The notes beneath the pieces are model-generated. The model made no database searches. It worked only from the letters and a program-made list of their open reading frames with translations, and was not told where the DNA came from. DNA of 64,000 nt, from NCBI GenBank assembly GCA_934500835.1, contig CAKSTR010000013.1, positions 67,379-131,378 on the forward strand. Reading direction: 5' to 3'. This DNA is from an uncultured Paracoccaceae bacterium (GTDB lineage: Bacteria; Pseudomonadota; Alphaproteobacteria; Rhodobacterales; Rhodobacteraceae). Of the stretch, positions 1 through 9,033 are shown piece by piece (within the stretch, counting starts at the first letter, position 1; each line of letters starts with the position of its first letter). A program made the translations under genes and the position numbers.

Positions 1-2446
1 GCGCCATTCTGCGGGCGTGGCGCAAGGCGTCTTCCGGGTCTATTCCGGTGTCCTGTGCTACCGCCTCGATCTCCTGCCTTATTCCCCTGCCGGTCGTCTC
101 CCTTTCCGGCCCCTCCGCACCATCACGGATTTCGCGCACGCTGAAAATGATGCCGCCGATCCGGTCAACGGCATTGTTCGGAGCGTGAACCTGTTCAACG
201 GCAGCATCATGGGCATGGACGGTGATGCCCCGCCGCTCGGCATAGTTCTGCGCCGGGTCGTAATCCGTCGCCATGTCTTTGGCCCGGTCGCGCGACAGGG
301 TGTTGATGAGCTTGTCCTGACCAGCGAAGTCGTCGCGGCCATAATGCAGGTCCATGCCGTCGCGATGGCGCGACAAGGCGACATAACTACCGTGGGCGTC
401 CATTCCCGGTGTCGCCAGCACATGGGTGCGGTCTACTGTCATGCCCTGCGCCTTATGGATGGTCGCGGCATAGCCGTGGTCGATCCGGTCGTAGTCTTTC
501 AGGTCGAAGGCGATGTCGCGCCCGTCATCGGTGCGCACGCTCATGCTCTGCGCGCTGACCTGTTCTATGGTCCCGAGCGTGCCGTTCTTCACGCCAAGAC
601 TGCGCTCGTTTTGCAGGAACATGACGCGATCCCCGCTGGCGAAGTGCCGTTCGCCCCGCTCGACCGTGACGCGCACGTCCTCGCCCAGATCGCCAGCCTC
701 CCGCATCCGGCCACGGGCGGCCTCGTTGAGTTCGCGCACCTCGGCGTTGGTGTGGGTGAGGATGATGCGGCTGCTGTCGGGAGAAGCCTGCCGTTCGCGG
801 TCCCAACGGTCGATCAGATCGCCGCGCGCCTGTTCGCGGGTTTCAGCGGAATGCACCATGTCGTGACGGTCATAAGCGGCGATGGCATTGCCGGTTCTTC
901 CTGTCGCCAGATCGCGCGTGGCGTCCCGCTGCCAGTCCTCGCGCTGGCGGCGCACCTCGCCGATTTCCGCGCCGCCATGGCGCTCATGGATCGAGCGGAA
1001 CGCCGCGCCCGCCTCGATGGATTGCAACTGCTGCGGATCGCCGACCAGCACCACCTTTGCGCCAGCCTCGGCGGCATGGGACAGAACGCGCTCCATCTGC
1101 CGCGTCCCGACCATGCCCGCCTCGTCGATGACAAGCACGTCGCGGGAAGTCAGCATGTCGCGGCCCTGTCCCCAGCCGTGTTCCATGCTGGCGATGGTGC
1201 GCGAGGATATGCCCGATCCGCTTTCCAGATTTTCCGCCGCGATGCCGGACAGGGCAACGCCGCGCACCTCGTAGCCAGACTCTTCCCATGCCTCGCGGGC
1301 CACACCAAGCATGGCGCTCTTTCCCGTCCCGGCATAGCCGACGACAACGCCAAGGTCGCGCCCGTCCGTGACATGCGCCAGCGCGTCGGCCTGCTCGCCA
1401 GACAGGACAAGGCCGCGTTCTTCCGCGCGGGCAAGTGCGGCCTCTCTGTCGCGGTCGCTGACCTCGTGCAATTCCCTCCCGGCCATCACCTCGGCGGCGC
1501 GGTGCAGGCGCTGTTCCGCCTCGATCATGTCGCGGGTGGTGAAGCGGTCCTCGCCGCGTGCGTCCTGCCCAAGCTCGACCAGATCGGGCGAACCGCGCAT
1601 CGCGCCCATGACCTCGTTGAACTGGTCGATGCCGTCGCTGTGGCGGTGCGCGAACTTCGCCATGTCGCGGCGCGTGAAGGTCGATTGCTGCTGTGTGATC
1701 GCGTCCAGCGCCACGGAAGGATCGGCGATGATCCGTTCGCCATTGTTGCGGGCGATCTCGCGGTGCAAGTCGGCGCGGTCTGCGGCCTCGACGCCTTCGC
1801 CTTCGATCCGCTGCGCCGGTGCGCCGATCTGGCTTTGCGGCTCGAGCCCGATCCCCTGCGCCTCAAGGCTGCGATGGTCGATCCGGGCGTCTATGTCGAG
1901 TTCAGCCAGCCGCTCGTTGACATGCTCGGCCCAACGCTCGCGCCACCGCTCCACCATCTCGGTGCGGTTCCAGTCCCGGACTTTCGGGCCGAACCCGTTC
2001 TCGTCCACGCTGCGCATGGTGAGCATGACATGGGCATGAGGCTTGGGGCTTCCGTCCTCGGCAAAATCCCAATGCACGTTCAAATCGGCGATCATGCCCT
2101 GATCGACAAATTCGGCTTGGGCGAAGTCGCGCGCCAACTCGATGCCCTGCGCCTGCGTCATCTCGCGCGGAATGGCGAACTCCACCTCGCGCGCAAGCTG
2201 GGCGTCCTTGCGGACCTCGAAGGCTTCGACATCATTCCAGAGCCGTTCGCGGTCGCCAAGATGCTCGGGCGCATTGTCGGGCAGCATGATTTCGGAATGG
2301 ACGACGCCGCGTTTATTGGAAAAATCCTGCACGCGGTCGATGCGCTCGTCGCGCATCCGCGAGGCCGAGCGGTAGGCGGCGGACGCCACCGCACTGCTTC
2401 CGGCCTTGCGGCCAATGACCTTGACGTGAAGATGATAGATCGCCAT
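1..2446 (-). CDS. traA: TraA conjugative relaxase/helicase (5' part, runs off the window)
   Basis: The minus-strand frame is open from ATG at 2446 to the left edge (815 codons, no stop), so the 3' end is missing. The N-terminus is a MobA/MobL (MOBQ) relaxase: MAIYHLHVKVIGR start, AAYRSASRM around residue 25 (candidate catalytic Tyr25) and the metal-binding PHAHVMLT motif near 137-143. A RecD/TraI-like helicase follows, with Walker A GYAGTGKS at about 370-377 and a VLVIDEAGM Walker B further on. The fusion is typical of Ti and rhizobial TraA, which nicks oriT and unwinds the transferred strand. The gene diverges from traC-traD across a putative oriT, as in Ti plasmids. A long opposite-strand reading frame here is a shadow of this gene. 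Confidence 0.92.
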   Translation of the reverse strand, partial: MAIYHLHVKVIGRKAGSSAVASAAYRSASRMRDERIDRVQDFSNKRGVVHSEIMLPDNAPEHLGDRERLWNDVEAFEVRKDAQLAREVEFAIPREMTQAQGIELARDFAQAEFVDQGMIADLNVHWDFAEDGSPKPHAHVMLTMRSVDENGFGPKVRDWNRTEMVERWRERWAEHVNERLAELDIDARIDHRSLEAQGIGLEPQSQIGAPAQRIEGEGVEAADRADLHREIARNNGERIIADPSVALDAITQQQSTFTRRDMAKFAHRHSDGIDQFNEVMGAMRGSPDLVELGQDARGEDRFTTRDMIEAEQRLHRAAEVMAGRELHEVSDRDREAALARAEERGLVLSGEQADALAHVTDGRDLGVVVGYAGTGKSAMLGVAREAWEESGYEVRGVALSGIAAENLESGSGISSRTIASMEHGWGQGRDMLTSRDVLVIDEAGMVGTRQMERVLSHAAEAGAKVVLVGDPQQLQSIEAGAAFRSIHERHGGAEIGEVRRQREDWQRDATRDLATGRTGNAIAAYDRHDMVHSAETREQARGDLIDRWDRERQASPDSSRIILTHTNAEVRELNEAARGRMREAGDLGEDVRVTVERGERHFASGDRVMFLQNERSLGVKNGTLGTIEQVSAQSMSVRTDDGRDIAFDLKDYDRIDHGYAATIHKAQGMTVDRTHVLATPGMDAHGSYVALSRHRDGMDLHYGRDDFAGQDKLINTLSRDRAKDMATDYDPAQNYAERRGITVHAHDAAVEQVHAPNNAVDRIGGIIFSVREIRDGAEGPERETTGRGIRQEIEAVAQDTGIDPEDALRHARRMA

Positions 2447-2475
2447 CGCGATCAAGCATTGGCACGACGAAGCGC

Positions 2476-2506
2476 ACGTCGGAACGACGTATAAGCGCGC
2501 CCTCCC
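2476..2506. other. oriT: Putative Q-type origin of transfer (oriT)
   Basis: A perfect inverted repeat, ACGTCG-GAA-CGACGT (2476-2490), abuts ATAAGCGCGCCCTCCC (2491-2506). This closely resembles the RSF1010/Ti nic region, where an inverted repeat is followed by TAAGTGCGCCCTCCC. It sits in the divergent gap between traA (start 2446) and traC (start 2628), the position of oriT in Ti and rhizobial plasmids. The likely substrate is the adjacent TraA. The exact nick position was not determined. Confidence 0.75.
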
Positions 2507-2627
2507 TCGAAAAAATCTCGGGATGGACCGGGCCGTGCCACACCGTCCCGGCAACAATACTGCGTTCAGCCTCCCGAGCAACTATCCTTACCGCATCAAT
2601 CACTTGCGACCGGGAAAGGACACGGCA

Positions 2628-2954
2628 ATGCGCAAACCACGGGACTATGACGCAGAATTGAAGCTGCTGGAAGACAAGGCGCGAGAACTGAAAACCCGCA
2701 AGGTGCAGCAGCTTGGCGAACTGGTGATCGCCACCGGAGCGGACAGCCTCACCGCCGACGAACTGGCCGGTGCGCTGGTCGTGCTGGCGGAAACGGCCGA
2801 TGCCGGAAAGAGGGAGGCATGGGCCAAGCGCGGTGCGGCATTCTTTCAAGGACGGTCGCGGCGATCTGCTCCGGCATCTAACCGCGACGCTGGCGGCGTT
2901 TTATCGCAACCGGGCAGCCCGCAATCGGCATCAGGCGGCGCGGGCGCGGCATGA
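2628..2954 (+). CDS. traC: TraC-like conjugal transfer accessory protein
   Basis: The 108-aa protein starts at ATG 2628, with GGGAAAGGA 7-15 nt upstream. A longer frame from 2523 would run through the oriT-proximal leader and lacks such a site. The N-terminal half is charged and helical (MRKPRDYDAELKLLEDKARELK) followed by QLGELVIATGADSLTADELAGALVVLAE. This fits the small TraC proteins beside oriT in Ti-type systems, which assist relaxosome formation. The C-terminal 30 residues are low-complexity Ser/Gly/Ala and overlap sequence that may once have belonged to the next reading frame. The gene is followed directly by traD. Assignment rests on family resemblance plus position. Confidence 0.7.
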   Translation: MRKPRDYDAELKLLEDKARELKTRKVQQLGELVIATGADSLTADELAGALVVLAETADAGKREAWAKRGAAFFQGRSRRSAPASNRDAGGVLSQPGSPQSASGGAGAA

Positions 2955-2955
2955 C

Positions 2956-3222
2956 ATGCGAAGCTGGCAGATCGAGCGCCGGAAGCGAACGCGCCACTTG
3001 ATCGAACTCGGCGGTCTCGTCGTCAAGGCGGGCATCGCGGACCTGACCGGCGATGACCGCACCATGATCTATGGAGCGCTGCTCTGGATGGCTGAAAAGC
3101 TCAAGAACGAGGGCGGCGACCATGCGCGCGATACATGGACGAAACTCGGAAAGATGGCGTTCGAGATGGAGCGTCCGACAGACCCGAACGGCAGAGTGCA
3201 GCCGCCGCAGGATCGGGCGTGA
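2956..3222 (+). CDS. traD: TraD-like conjugal transfer protein
   Basis: The 88-aa protein from ATG 2956 carries the hallmark RKRTRHLIELGGLVVKAGI segment of the small Ti-type TraD family. Its frame stays open upstream to 2770, overlapping traC, so a longer product cannot be excluded; the chosen start gives the family's usual short length. In Ti and rhizobial elements traC-traD is followed by the coupling-protein gene traG. Here the operon stops after traD and a restriction-modification gene follows 128 bp later, so the transfer module appears truncated or rearranged. Confidence 0.75.
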   Translation: MRSWQIERRKRTRHLIELGGLVVKAGIADLTGDDRTMIYGALLWMAEKLKNEGGDHARDTWTKLGKMAFEMERPTDPNGRVQPPQDRA

Positions 3223-3350
3223 TTGATGGCGGGTGGCGCGGAGACCCCACATATCGCAGCGCCGCCCGCCATCGCGCGGCAACGCCGCGCAAATGCGGTT
3301 TATGCGATCCCCGCATGTGAAGCCTGCAGGCACTCGAGGGAAGACGTCGT

Positions 3351-6300
3351 TTGAAAAATTCTCCAAAACGCTTCTACTTCCAAGAAGTTATAGCTAACAA
3401 TGACCAAACGGGCATCGAATGGGGCGGAACGATGGACTTTGGCGATCTGGAAGCATTTGCGGAGGCGTTGCAAGCGAAGTTCGCTCTACCTGGTTCCGCC
3501 TCCCCAGAGGATCAGTTGAAGCCGGAGGTCGCGTCTCTTCTTGCTGCCGCTGGGGCCACCTATGGGTTGGCCGTCGCAACCCGCACAGAAACCCACTTAT
3601 CAGAACACAAGGTCCGCCCCGATATTGCAGTCTACGTCGGCGGCCTGATCTGTGGCTATATCGAATTGAAGGCCCCGGGCCTCGGAGCCGAAGCACCCAA
3701 ACTCAAGGGCGAACACAACAAGAAGCAATGGGAAAAGCTCAAGGGTCTGCCGAACCTGATCTACACGGATGGGCGGGAATGGGCGCTCTATCGCGGCGGC
3801 GAACGCCCCGACGGCCAGCCCATCGTTCGCCTGCATGACGATCCGACCGAAAAGGGCAAGACCGCCGCGACCAAGGACGACGCCGAAGCGCTGGAACGTC
3901 TGTTCCGCGATTTCCTCGGTTGGCAACCCGCCGTCCCGCATAACCCCTCGGGCCTAGCCAAATACCTCGCGCCGCTCAGCCGCTTCTTGCGGTCGGAAGT
4001 TGAAAACGCTCTCGGTCAATCGGGCTCCGCCGTCGAACTGCTTGCCAACGAATGGCGGCAGTTCTTCTTTCCCGATGCCGACAACGCCAAATTCGCGGAT
4101 GCTTATGCGCAGACCGTGACCTATGCGATGCTGTTGGCCCGCCTCTCCGGCGCGGTGAAGCTCGACCCTGCGGAAGCCGCCAAGACGCTCGATAAGAACA
4201 ATGGCCTCTTGGCCCGAACACTGGAACTTCTGGGGCATCCCGATGCGCGCAAGGAGTTGGCGGTCGGTTTTGAGATGCTGCAACGCTCGCTCGAAGCTCT
4301 CGACCCACACGACTTCCTGAAATCCAAGCCCGATCTCTGGCTGTACTTCTATGAGGATTTCCTTGCGGCCTATGACCCCAAATTGCGAAAAGATTATGGA
4401 GTCTATTACACGCCGCGTGAAGTGGTGGAATTGCAGGTCCGCTTGGCTTCAGAGCTGCTCGAAAAACGGTTCGGTAAAAAACTCGGTTTTGCCGATGATG
4501 GCGTCGTGTTCCTCGACCCTGCCGTGGGCACCGGCACCTATCCCGTCGCGGCGGTCAAGCACGGGCTGGAAAAGGTCCGCGCGCGCTCCGGCCCCGGTGC
4601 GGTGCCCGCTCGTGCCCGCCAGATGGCTGAGAACATGTACGGCTTCGAGGTTCTGGTAGGGCCCTATGCCGTTGCGCACCTGCGTCTGACGCAGGCGCTA
4701 GAAGGTGCGATGAATGACGCGAAGGCAGCAGCAGGTGAACCGGAGGAGAAGCTCGCCAAGCGGCTGAACATTTATCTAGCTGATACGCTGGAAAGCCCGA
4801 ACGCGGCACCGCCCGGCGGGTTGACGCTGACCTATCGCGCGCTGACGCAGGAGCACGAGGCGGCGCGCAAGGTAAAGCAAGGCGGGGATATTCTCGTGTG
4901 TCTGGGCAATCCGCCCTATGACAGGGAACGGCGTAACGAGGACGGGACCAAGGCGAACAAGGGCGGTTGGGTCCGGTTTGGCGACCAAATCGAAGGCGGC
5001 GCAAAACAGGAAGAACAAGGTGAACGCCCGATCTTCGAAGATTTCTTGAAGCCTGCTCGAGACGCAGGCAAGGGCTTGAACCTGCAAGTGATCTTTAACG
5101 ACTATGTCTATTTCTGGCGCTGGGCGCTCTGGCGAATGTTTGAAACGCAGAAATGCGGCGGCATAATCAGCTTTATCACGGCATCGAGCTATCTTGTTGG
5201 ACCAGGGTTTGTTGGCGTTCGGGAAATGATGCGCCGCAGCTTTGATGAGCTGTGGATTCTTGATCTTGGCGGCGATAATCTAGGTGCGCGCAAAACGCCA
5301 AATGTTTTCGCCATTCAGATTCCTGTTGCGATTGCTATGGGCATTCGGGGGACCAAGCAGAATCCTGATAAGCCCGCCAAGGTGCGATATGCCAAAATCG
5401 AAGCGGACAGCCGAGACGCGAAATTAACCATTCTCGCTGGAAAAGCAGACCTGAGTAAGTTCGATTGGCTTGACTGCTCTGACGATTGGCAAGCTCCGTT
5501 TATGCCCATTGGGAAGGGAGCATACTTTGATTGGCCGCGCACTGTTGATCTTTTCCCCTATCACACAGCCGGGGCCGTGTTCTATCGAAGCTGGCCGATA
5601 GGCGAAACGGAATCTGTTCTTGGCGCCCGTTGGGAACGGTTGCGCAACGCAAAAGCGCTGGACCGCAAGGCGCTTTTTAAGGAGTCTCGGGACAGAAAGA
5701 TCGCCCACATAGTGGCGCAACCCGATCTTTCCGGACACGATCAACCGCCCATCCGCGATCTGACACCAACAACCCAACAGCCCAAGACGATTCGCTACGG
5801 CTATCGCTCGTTTGACCGACACTTCGCGTTCTATGATTTCCGTGTGGGTGACTTTATCCGCCCATCCCTCGGTCGGCTCTATGGGGAGAAACAGACCTTC
5901 TTGATTTGCCCTGACACATTGATTTGCGGCCACGGTGCGATCTGTTCGGTATCTGCGGATATTCCCGACCAGCACTATTTCCGAGGCTCTTTTGGGGGCA
6001 AGGACGTAATCCCACTCTATCGGGACGCCGCCGGAACCGAACCGAACGTGACCGCAGGTCTGCTCGATGCCCTTGGCGCGGTATACGGCACCATGCTGGA
6101 TGCCGAGGACCTCGCGGCCTATGTCTATGCCCTGCTGGGCGGGCAGTCCTATACCCGGCGCTTCTGGAATGAGCTTGAAACCCCCGGCCCACGGGTCCCG
6201 CTGACCAAGGACGGCAAGACCTTTGCTGAGTCGGCGGCGCTGGGGCGCAAGCTGATCTGGCTACATACATATGCCGAGCGGTTCCGGGGCGAGGATCGTG

Positions 6301-6794
6301 GCGACGAAACCCCGCCCGGCGCGGCCAAGATCATCAAGGGCGTGTCCGACAACCCGGCAACCTATCCCGAGGCTTACACCTACGACCCTGCGACCCGTGA
6401 AATCACTGTGGGGGATGGCCGCTTCGGCCCCGTCGCGCCGGAGGTCTGGGAGTTCGAGGTATCGGGCCTCAAGGTCGTGCAGTCGTGGCTCGGTTATCGG
6501 ATGAAGAAACGGGCGGGCAAGAAATCCTCGCCCTTGGACGAAATCCGCCCCGAGCGCTGGACCGCGCGGATGAGCGATGAACTCCTGGAATTGCTTTGGG
6601 TTTTGGAAGCGACCCTTAAGATGGAGCCTGAGCTTGAGAAGGTGCTCGATAAAGTCGTGGCTGGTCCCTGCTTCACCGCCGCTGAACTGCCAACGCCCAA
6701 GCCCGAGGAACGTAGAGCCCCCGGAGCCGTGGTCGTCTCCGAGGATCAGCTAAATATGTTCGCGACAGAAGATGCCGACGATGACGACGAATAG
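3351..6794 (+). CDS. Single-polypeptide type IIG/ISP-like restriction-modification enzyme
   Basis: The 1147-aa protein starts at TTG 3351 (GAGGGA upstream); ATG 3432 is the alternative start, 27 codons in. Numbered from the TTG, an N-terminal PD-(D/E)xK nuclease signature is visible: RPDIAV (Asp91) then GYIELKAP (Glu105, Lys107). A gamma-class N6-adenine methyltransferase core follows: YYTPREVV (352-359), motif I LDPAVGTGTY (388-397) and catalytic NPPY (520-523). The remaining 600 residues would hold the target-recognition region. No SF2 helicase motifs were seen, so it resembles type IIG enzymes more than full-length translocating ISP enzymes. It probably methylates host DNA and cuts unmodified invading DNA. 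It occupies the place where traG would be expected. Confidence 0.85.
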   Translation: MKNSPKRFYFQEVIANNDQTGIEWGGTMDFGDLEAFAEALQAKFALPGSASPEDQLKPEVASLLAAAGATYGLAVATRTETHLSEHKVRPDIAVYVGGLICGYIELKAPGLGAEAPKLKGEHNKKQWEKLKGLPNLIYTDGREWALYRGGERPDGQPIVRLHDDPTEKGKTAATKDDAEALERLFRDFLGWQPAVPHNPSGLAKYLAPLSRFLRSEVENALGQSGSAVELLANEWRQFFFPDADNAKFADAYAQTVTYAMLLARLSGAVKLDPAEAAKTLDKNNGLLARTLELLGHPDARKELAVGFEMLQRSLEALDPHDFLKSKPDLWLYFYEDFLAAYDPKLRKDYGVYYTPREVVELQVRLASELLEKRFGKKLGFADDGVVFLDPAVGTGTYPVAAVKHGLEKVRARSGPGAVPARARQMAENMYGFEVLVGPYAVAHLRLTQALEGAMNDAKAAAGEPEEKLAKRLNIYLADTLESPNAAPPGGLTLTYRALTQEHEAARKVKQGGDILVCLGNPPYDRERRNEDGTKANKGGWVRFGDQIEGGAKQEEQGERPIFEDFLKPARDAGKGLNLQVIFNDYVYFWRWALWRMFETQKCGGIISFITASSYLVGPGFVGVREMMRRSFDELWILDLGGDNLGARKTPNVFAIQIPVAIAMGIRGTKQNPDKPAKVRYAKIEADSRDAKLTILAGKADLSKFDWLDCSDDWQAPFMPIGKGAYFDWPRTVDLFPYHTAGAVFYRSWPIGETESVLGARWERLRNAKALDRKALFKESRDRKIAHIVAQPDLSGHDQPPIRDLTPTTQQPKTIRYGYRSFDRHFAFYDFRVGDFIRPSLGRLYGEKQTFLICPDTLICGHGAICSVSADIPDQHYFRGSFGGKDVIPLYRDAAGTEPNVTAGLLDALGAVYGTMLDAEDLAAYVYALLGGQSYTRRFWNELETPGPRVPLTKDGKTFAESAALGRKLIWLHTYAERFRGEDRGDETPPGAAKIIKGVSDNPATYPEAYTYDPATREITVGDGRFGPVAPEVWEFEVSGLKVVQSWLGYRMKKRAGKKSSPLDEIRPERWTARMSDELLELLWVLEATLKMEPELEKVLDKVVAGPCFTAAELPTPKPEERRAPGAVVVSEDQLNMFATEDADDDDE

Positions 6795-7163
6795 GTAAGG
6801 CTATCCACACGAGCGGTAGCTTCGCGATCCATGACCACCAGAAGAATGCTACCAAGCCTGCTCCAAACTGAAGAACGTCGAAGTTCAATCTCCAAAGTAT
6901 GGGCGCTTTCCCGTCCAGAGTTTTATGTGGTTTGCCGATGTGACGGCCCGCATCGCTGAGACACCGCAGGACCGACTAGCCGATCTCCTGTCATGGAACG
7001 GGTAACCAATGGCTACCACCCAGAAGGCAGCGAACCGCCTCCGTCACCGGAAGCTTACTTCTCTAACACGTTCTAACGCCAGACACTTCACGGTGGCCCA
7101 GCACTGCCCATTGATTTTGTTCGATCTTTGTTCTATTTTTCATATAGGATGCGGGAGGGGCTT
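6795..7163. other. Intergenic stretch between R-M gene and tcmP
   Basis: This 369-bp gap has no intact gene. It contains a short transposase-like fragment (separate entry). Immediately before tcmP the sequence becomes AT-rich (about 7110-7150, with a TTGATTTTGTTCG...CATATAGGAT stretch), which may hold the tcmP promoter, followed by a strong GGGAGGGG ribosome-binding site at 7153-7160. The composition change suggests a recombination join between two cargo pieces. Confidence 0.5.
6922..7005 (+). pseudogene. Possible C-terminal remnant of an IS66-type transposase (TnpC)
   Basis: One frame reads SFMWFADVTARIAETPQDR then LADLLSWNG and a stop at 7003-7005. IS66 TnpC proteins commonly end in a stretch like WLADVLARIADHP...LDELLPWNW, so this looks like a transposase tail without its body. 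The frame upstream reads on briefly without further recognisable similarity. The match is from memory of the family tail only, so the call is tentative. Confidence 0.4.
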
Positions 7164-8291
7164 ATGGGCACTGAGAAATTTTTTGACGAAAGAACCGATC
7201 AGTCAGAGGTAAAGGCACGCATCGTCCAGAAGTATTTCTACGCTTGGGCTAATGTCATTATGCCGACGGCGCAGAAGAATGGCGGCCGAATCGCCTACAT
7301 TGATCTGTATGCAGGACCAGGACGATACAAGGACGGTGCGGCTTCGACGCCGCTTCTCGTACTTGAGCACGCCATCACTGATCCCAAGCTCAGGTCGATG
7401 CTGGTTACGCTCTTGAATGACGCAGACAGCAACAAAACCTCTACGCTTCAGGAAGAAATTGATAAATTACCTGGGGTTGAAAACTTAAAGTATAAGCCGA
7501 CTGTCTCCTGTGGAGAAATCGACGAAGAAGCAGAAAAACACTTTAATCAGGCGAGGCTTGTCCCATCGTTCTCATTCATCGATCCGTTTGGATATAAAGG
7601 GCTTTCGCTGAAAATCATAAAGGGTGTCATTAAGGATTGGGGATGCGATTGCGTTTTCTTTTTTAATTATAACCGTATCAATGCGGGTATTGGAAACCAA
7701 GCCGTCGCTGGTCACATGGATGCGTTGTTTGGCAAGGAACGCGCCGATGCACTGAGAGCACGGCTGCCCGGCCTGTCGCCTGAGTTACGTGAAGCATTGA
7801 TCTTGGAAGAGCTCGCTGCCGAGATCAAAGCGCTCGGTGGTACCTACGTGCTCCCTTTCACTTTCAGGAATTCGGGCGGCACGCGCACATCCCATAAGCT
7901 TGTTTTCGTAAGCAAGAGCTTCAAGGGCTATTCCATCATGAAAGACATCATGGCGAAGGAAAGTTCGACGGAAGACCAAGGTGTTCCGTCGCTGGCATAT
8001 TCCCCAGCCGATTGGTCGATGCCCCTGCTGTTCTCGCTGCAACGGCCGCTTGATCAGCTTCGCGCCTCGCTGCTCAAGGACTTTGCAGGGGAGGAACTTT
8101 CTGTCTCGGAAATCTATGAGCGCCACAGCGTCGACACGCCGTATGTCATGAAGAATTACAAGGAAATCCTGACACAGTTGGAAACGGACGGGAAGGTTGG
8201 TGTGCGGAGTCTCAAGAGCACCCGGCGGAAAGGAACGTTTGCCGACCACCTGCTAGTCAGGTTTCCGGCGAGTAACATCAATGGCGAATAA
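7164..8291 (+). CDS. tcmP: Three-Cys-motif partner protein (TcmP), methyltransferase-fold-like
   Basis: The 375-aa protein starts at ATG 7164 behind GGGAGGGG. It matches the TcmP family (start [10 protein letters not shown]...[13 protein letters not shown]), whose members are encoded next to three-Cys-motif radical-SAM-like proteins. [11 protein letters not shown] (45-55) resembles a SAM-binding motif I, and [10 protein letters not shown] (138-147) occupies the position of a DPPY-like catalytic motif IV, suggesting a Rossmann methyltransferase fold. The C-terminal 60 residues ([20 protein letters not shown]) look like a winged helix. The gene overlaps its partner by 11 nt, so translation is probably coupled. 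Local base composition is clearly more AT-rich than the rest of the window, pointing to horizontal transfer. Biochemical function is unknown. Confidence 0.82.
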   Translation: MGTEKFFDERTDQSEVKARIVQKYFYAWANVIMPTAQKNGGRIAYIDLYAGPGRYKDGAASTPLLVLEHAITDPKLRSMLVTLLNDADSNKTSTLQEEIDKLPGVENLKYKPTVSCGEIDEEAEKHFNQARLVPSFSFIDPFGYKGLSLKIIKGVIKDWGCDCVFFFNYNRINAGIGNQAVAGHMDALFGKERADALRARLPGLSPELREALILEELAAEIKALGGTYVLPFTFRNSGGTRTSHKLVFVSKSFKGYSIMKDIMAKESSTEDQGVPSLAYSPADWSMPLLFSLQRPLDQLRASLLKDFAGEELSVSEIYERHSVDTPYVMKNYKEILTQLETDGKVGVRSLKSTRRKGTFADHLLVRFPASNINGE

Positions 8292-9033
8292 CTCTTCGAT
8301 CGAATGGACGGAAGCGACGTGGAATCCTGTTGTTGGTTGCACGATCATTTCGCCGGGATGCACGAACTGCTACGCGATGCGCATGGCGCGTCGGCTGGAA
8401 GCAATGGGCCAGCCTAAGTACGCTGGGACTACGCGTATGTCTGGCGGCCGCCCCAAATGGAACGGCGTTGTGCGGATAGACGAGGATTCTTTATTGCTTC
8501 CGATGAATTGGAAGGTCGGTCGGATGATCTTCGTAAACTCTATGTCTGACCTATTTCATGAAGACGTGCCATTAGAATTCATAAATCGTGTGTTCGCAAC
8601 GATGCGGAAAACCCCGCAGCACACCTATCAGATTTTGACGAAGCGGGCCGAGCGCCTCGAAGAACTATCGCCGAAGCTCGCATGGCCCCAGAACGTTTGG
8701 ATGGGCGTAAGCGTCGAGAACGAAAACTACATGTTCAGGATCGATCACCTCCGTCGCACGCAAGCGGCGATCAAATTCCTGAGCCTTGAACCTTTACTAG
8801 GACCGCTCGACAATCTCGATCTCATCGGCATTGATTGGGTCATTGCAGGTGGTGAAAGTGGCCCCCATGCCAGACCCGTCGAGCCGGGTTGGATACGAAG
8901 CATTCGAGATCAGTGTTTTGACTCAGGTGTGGCCTTCCATTTCAAACAATGGGGTGGCGTCAATAAGAAAAAGACAGGCCGCATTCTCGATGGCCGCACT
9001 TGGGATGATTTCCCTGCTGGAGTTGTGGTGTAG
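8281..9033 (+). CDS. Three-Cys-motif radical-SAM-like protein (DUF5131, phage Gp37/Gp68 family)
   Basis: The 250-aa protein begins at ATG 8281 inside the end of tcmP. The N-terminus [16 protein letters not shown] followed by SPGCTNCYA gives a Cys20-x6-Cys27-x2-Cys30 cluster, the three-cysteine motif that names the family and replaces the canonical CxxxCxxC of radical SAM enzymes. Family features [30 protein letters not shown] and VIAGGESGP are all present, and length is normal. It is expected to bind a [4Fe-4S] cluster and act with TcmP. The family is found in phages and mobile elements, but its substrate is not established. AT-richer codon use matches tcmP. Confidence 0.85.
   Translation: MANNSSIEWTEATWNPVVGCTIISPGCTNCYAMRMARRLEAMGQPKYAGTTRMSGGRPKWNGVVRIDEDSLLLPMNWKVGRMIFVNSMSDLFHEDVPLEFINRVFATMRKTPQHTYQILTKRAERLEELSPKLAWPQNVWMGVSVENENYMFRIDHLRRTQAAIKFLSLEPLLGPLDNLDLIGIDWVIAGGESGPHARPVEPGWIRSIRDQCFDSGVAFHFKQWGGVNKKKTGRILDGRTWDDFPAGVVV

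Noticed and set aside
17..2494. An 825-codon plus-strand open frame at the left edge
   Set aside because: It is the antisense shadow of traA; the minus strand encodes clear relaxase and helicase motifs and is open to the window edge.
7009..7212. A 67-codon frame just before tcmP
   Set aside because: It overlaps the tcmP promoter and start in another frame, and its sequence has no coherent structure.
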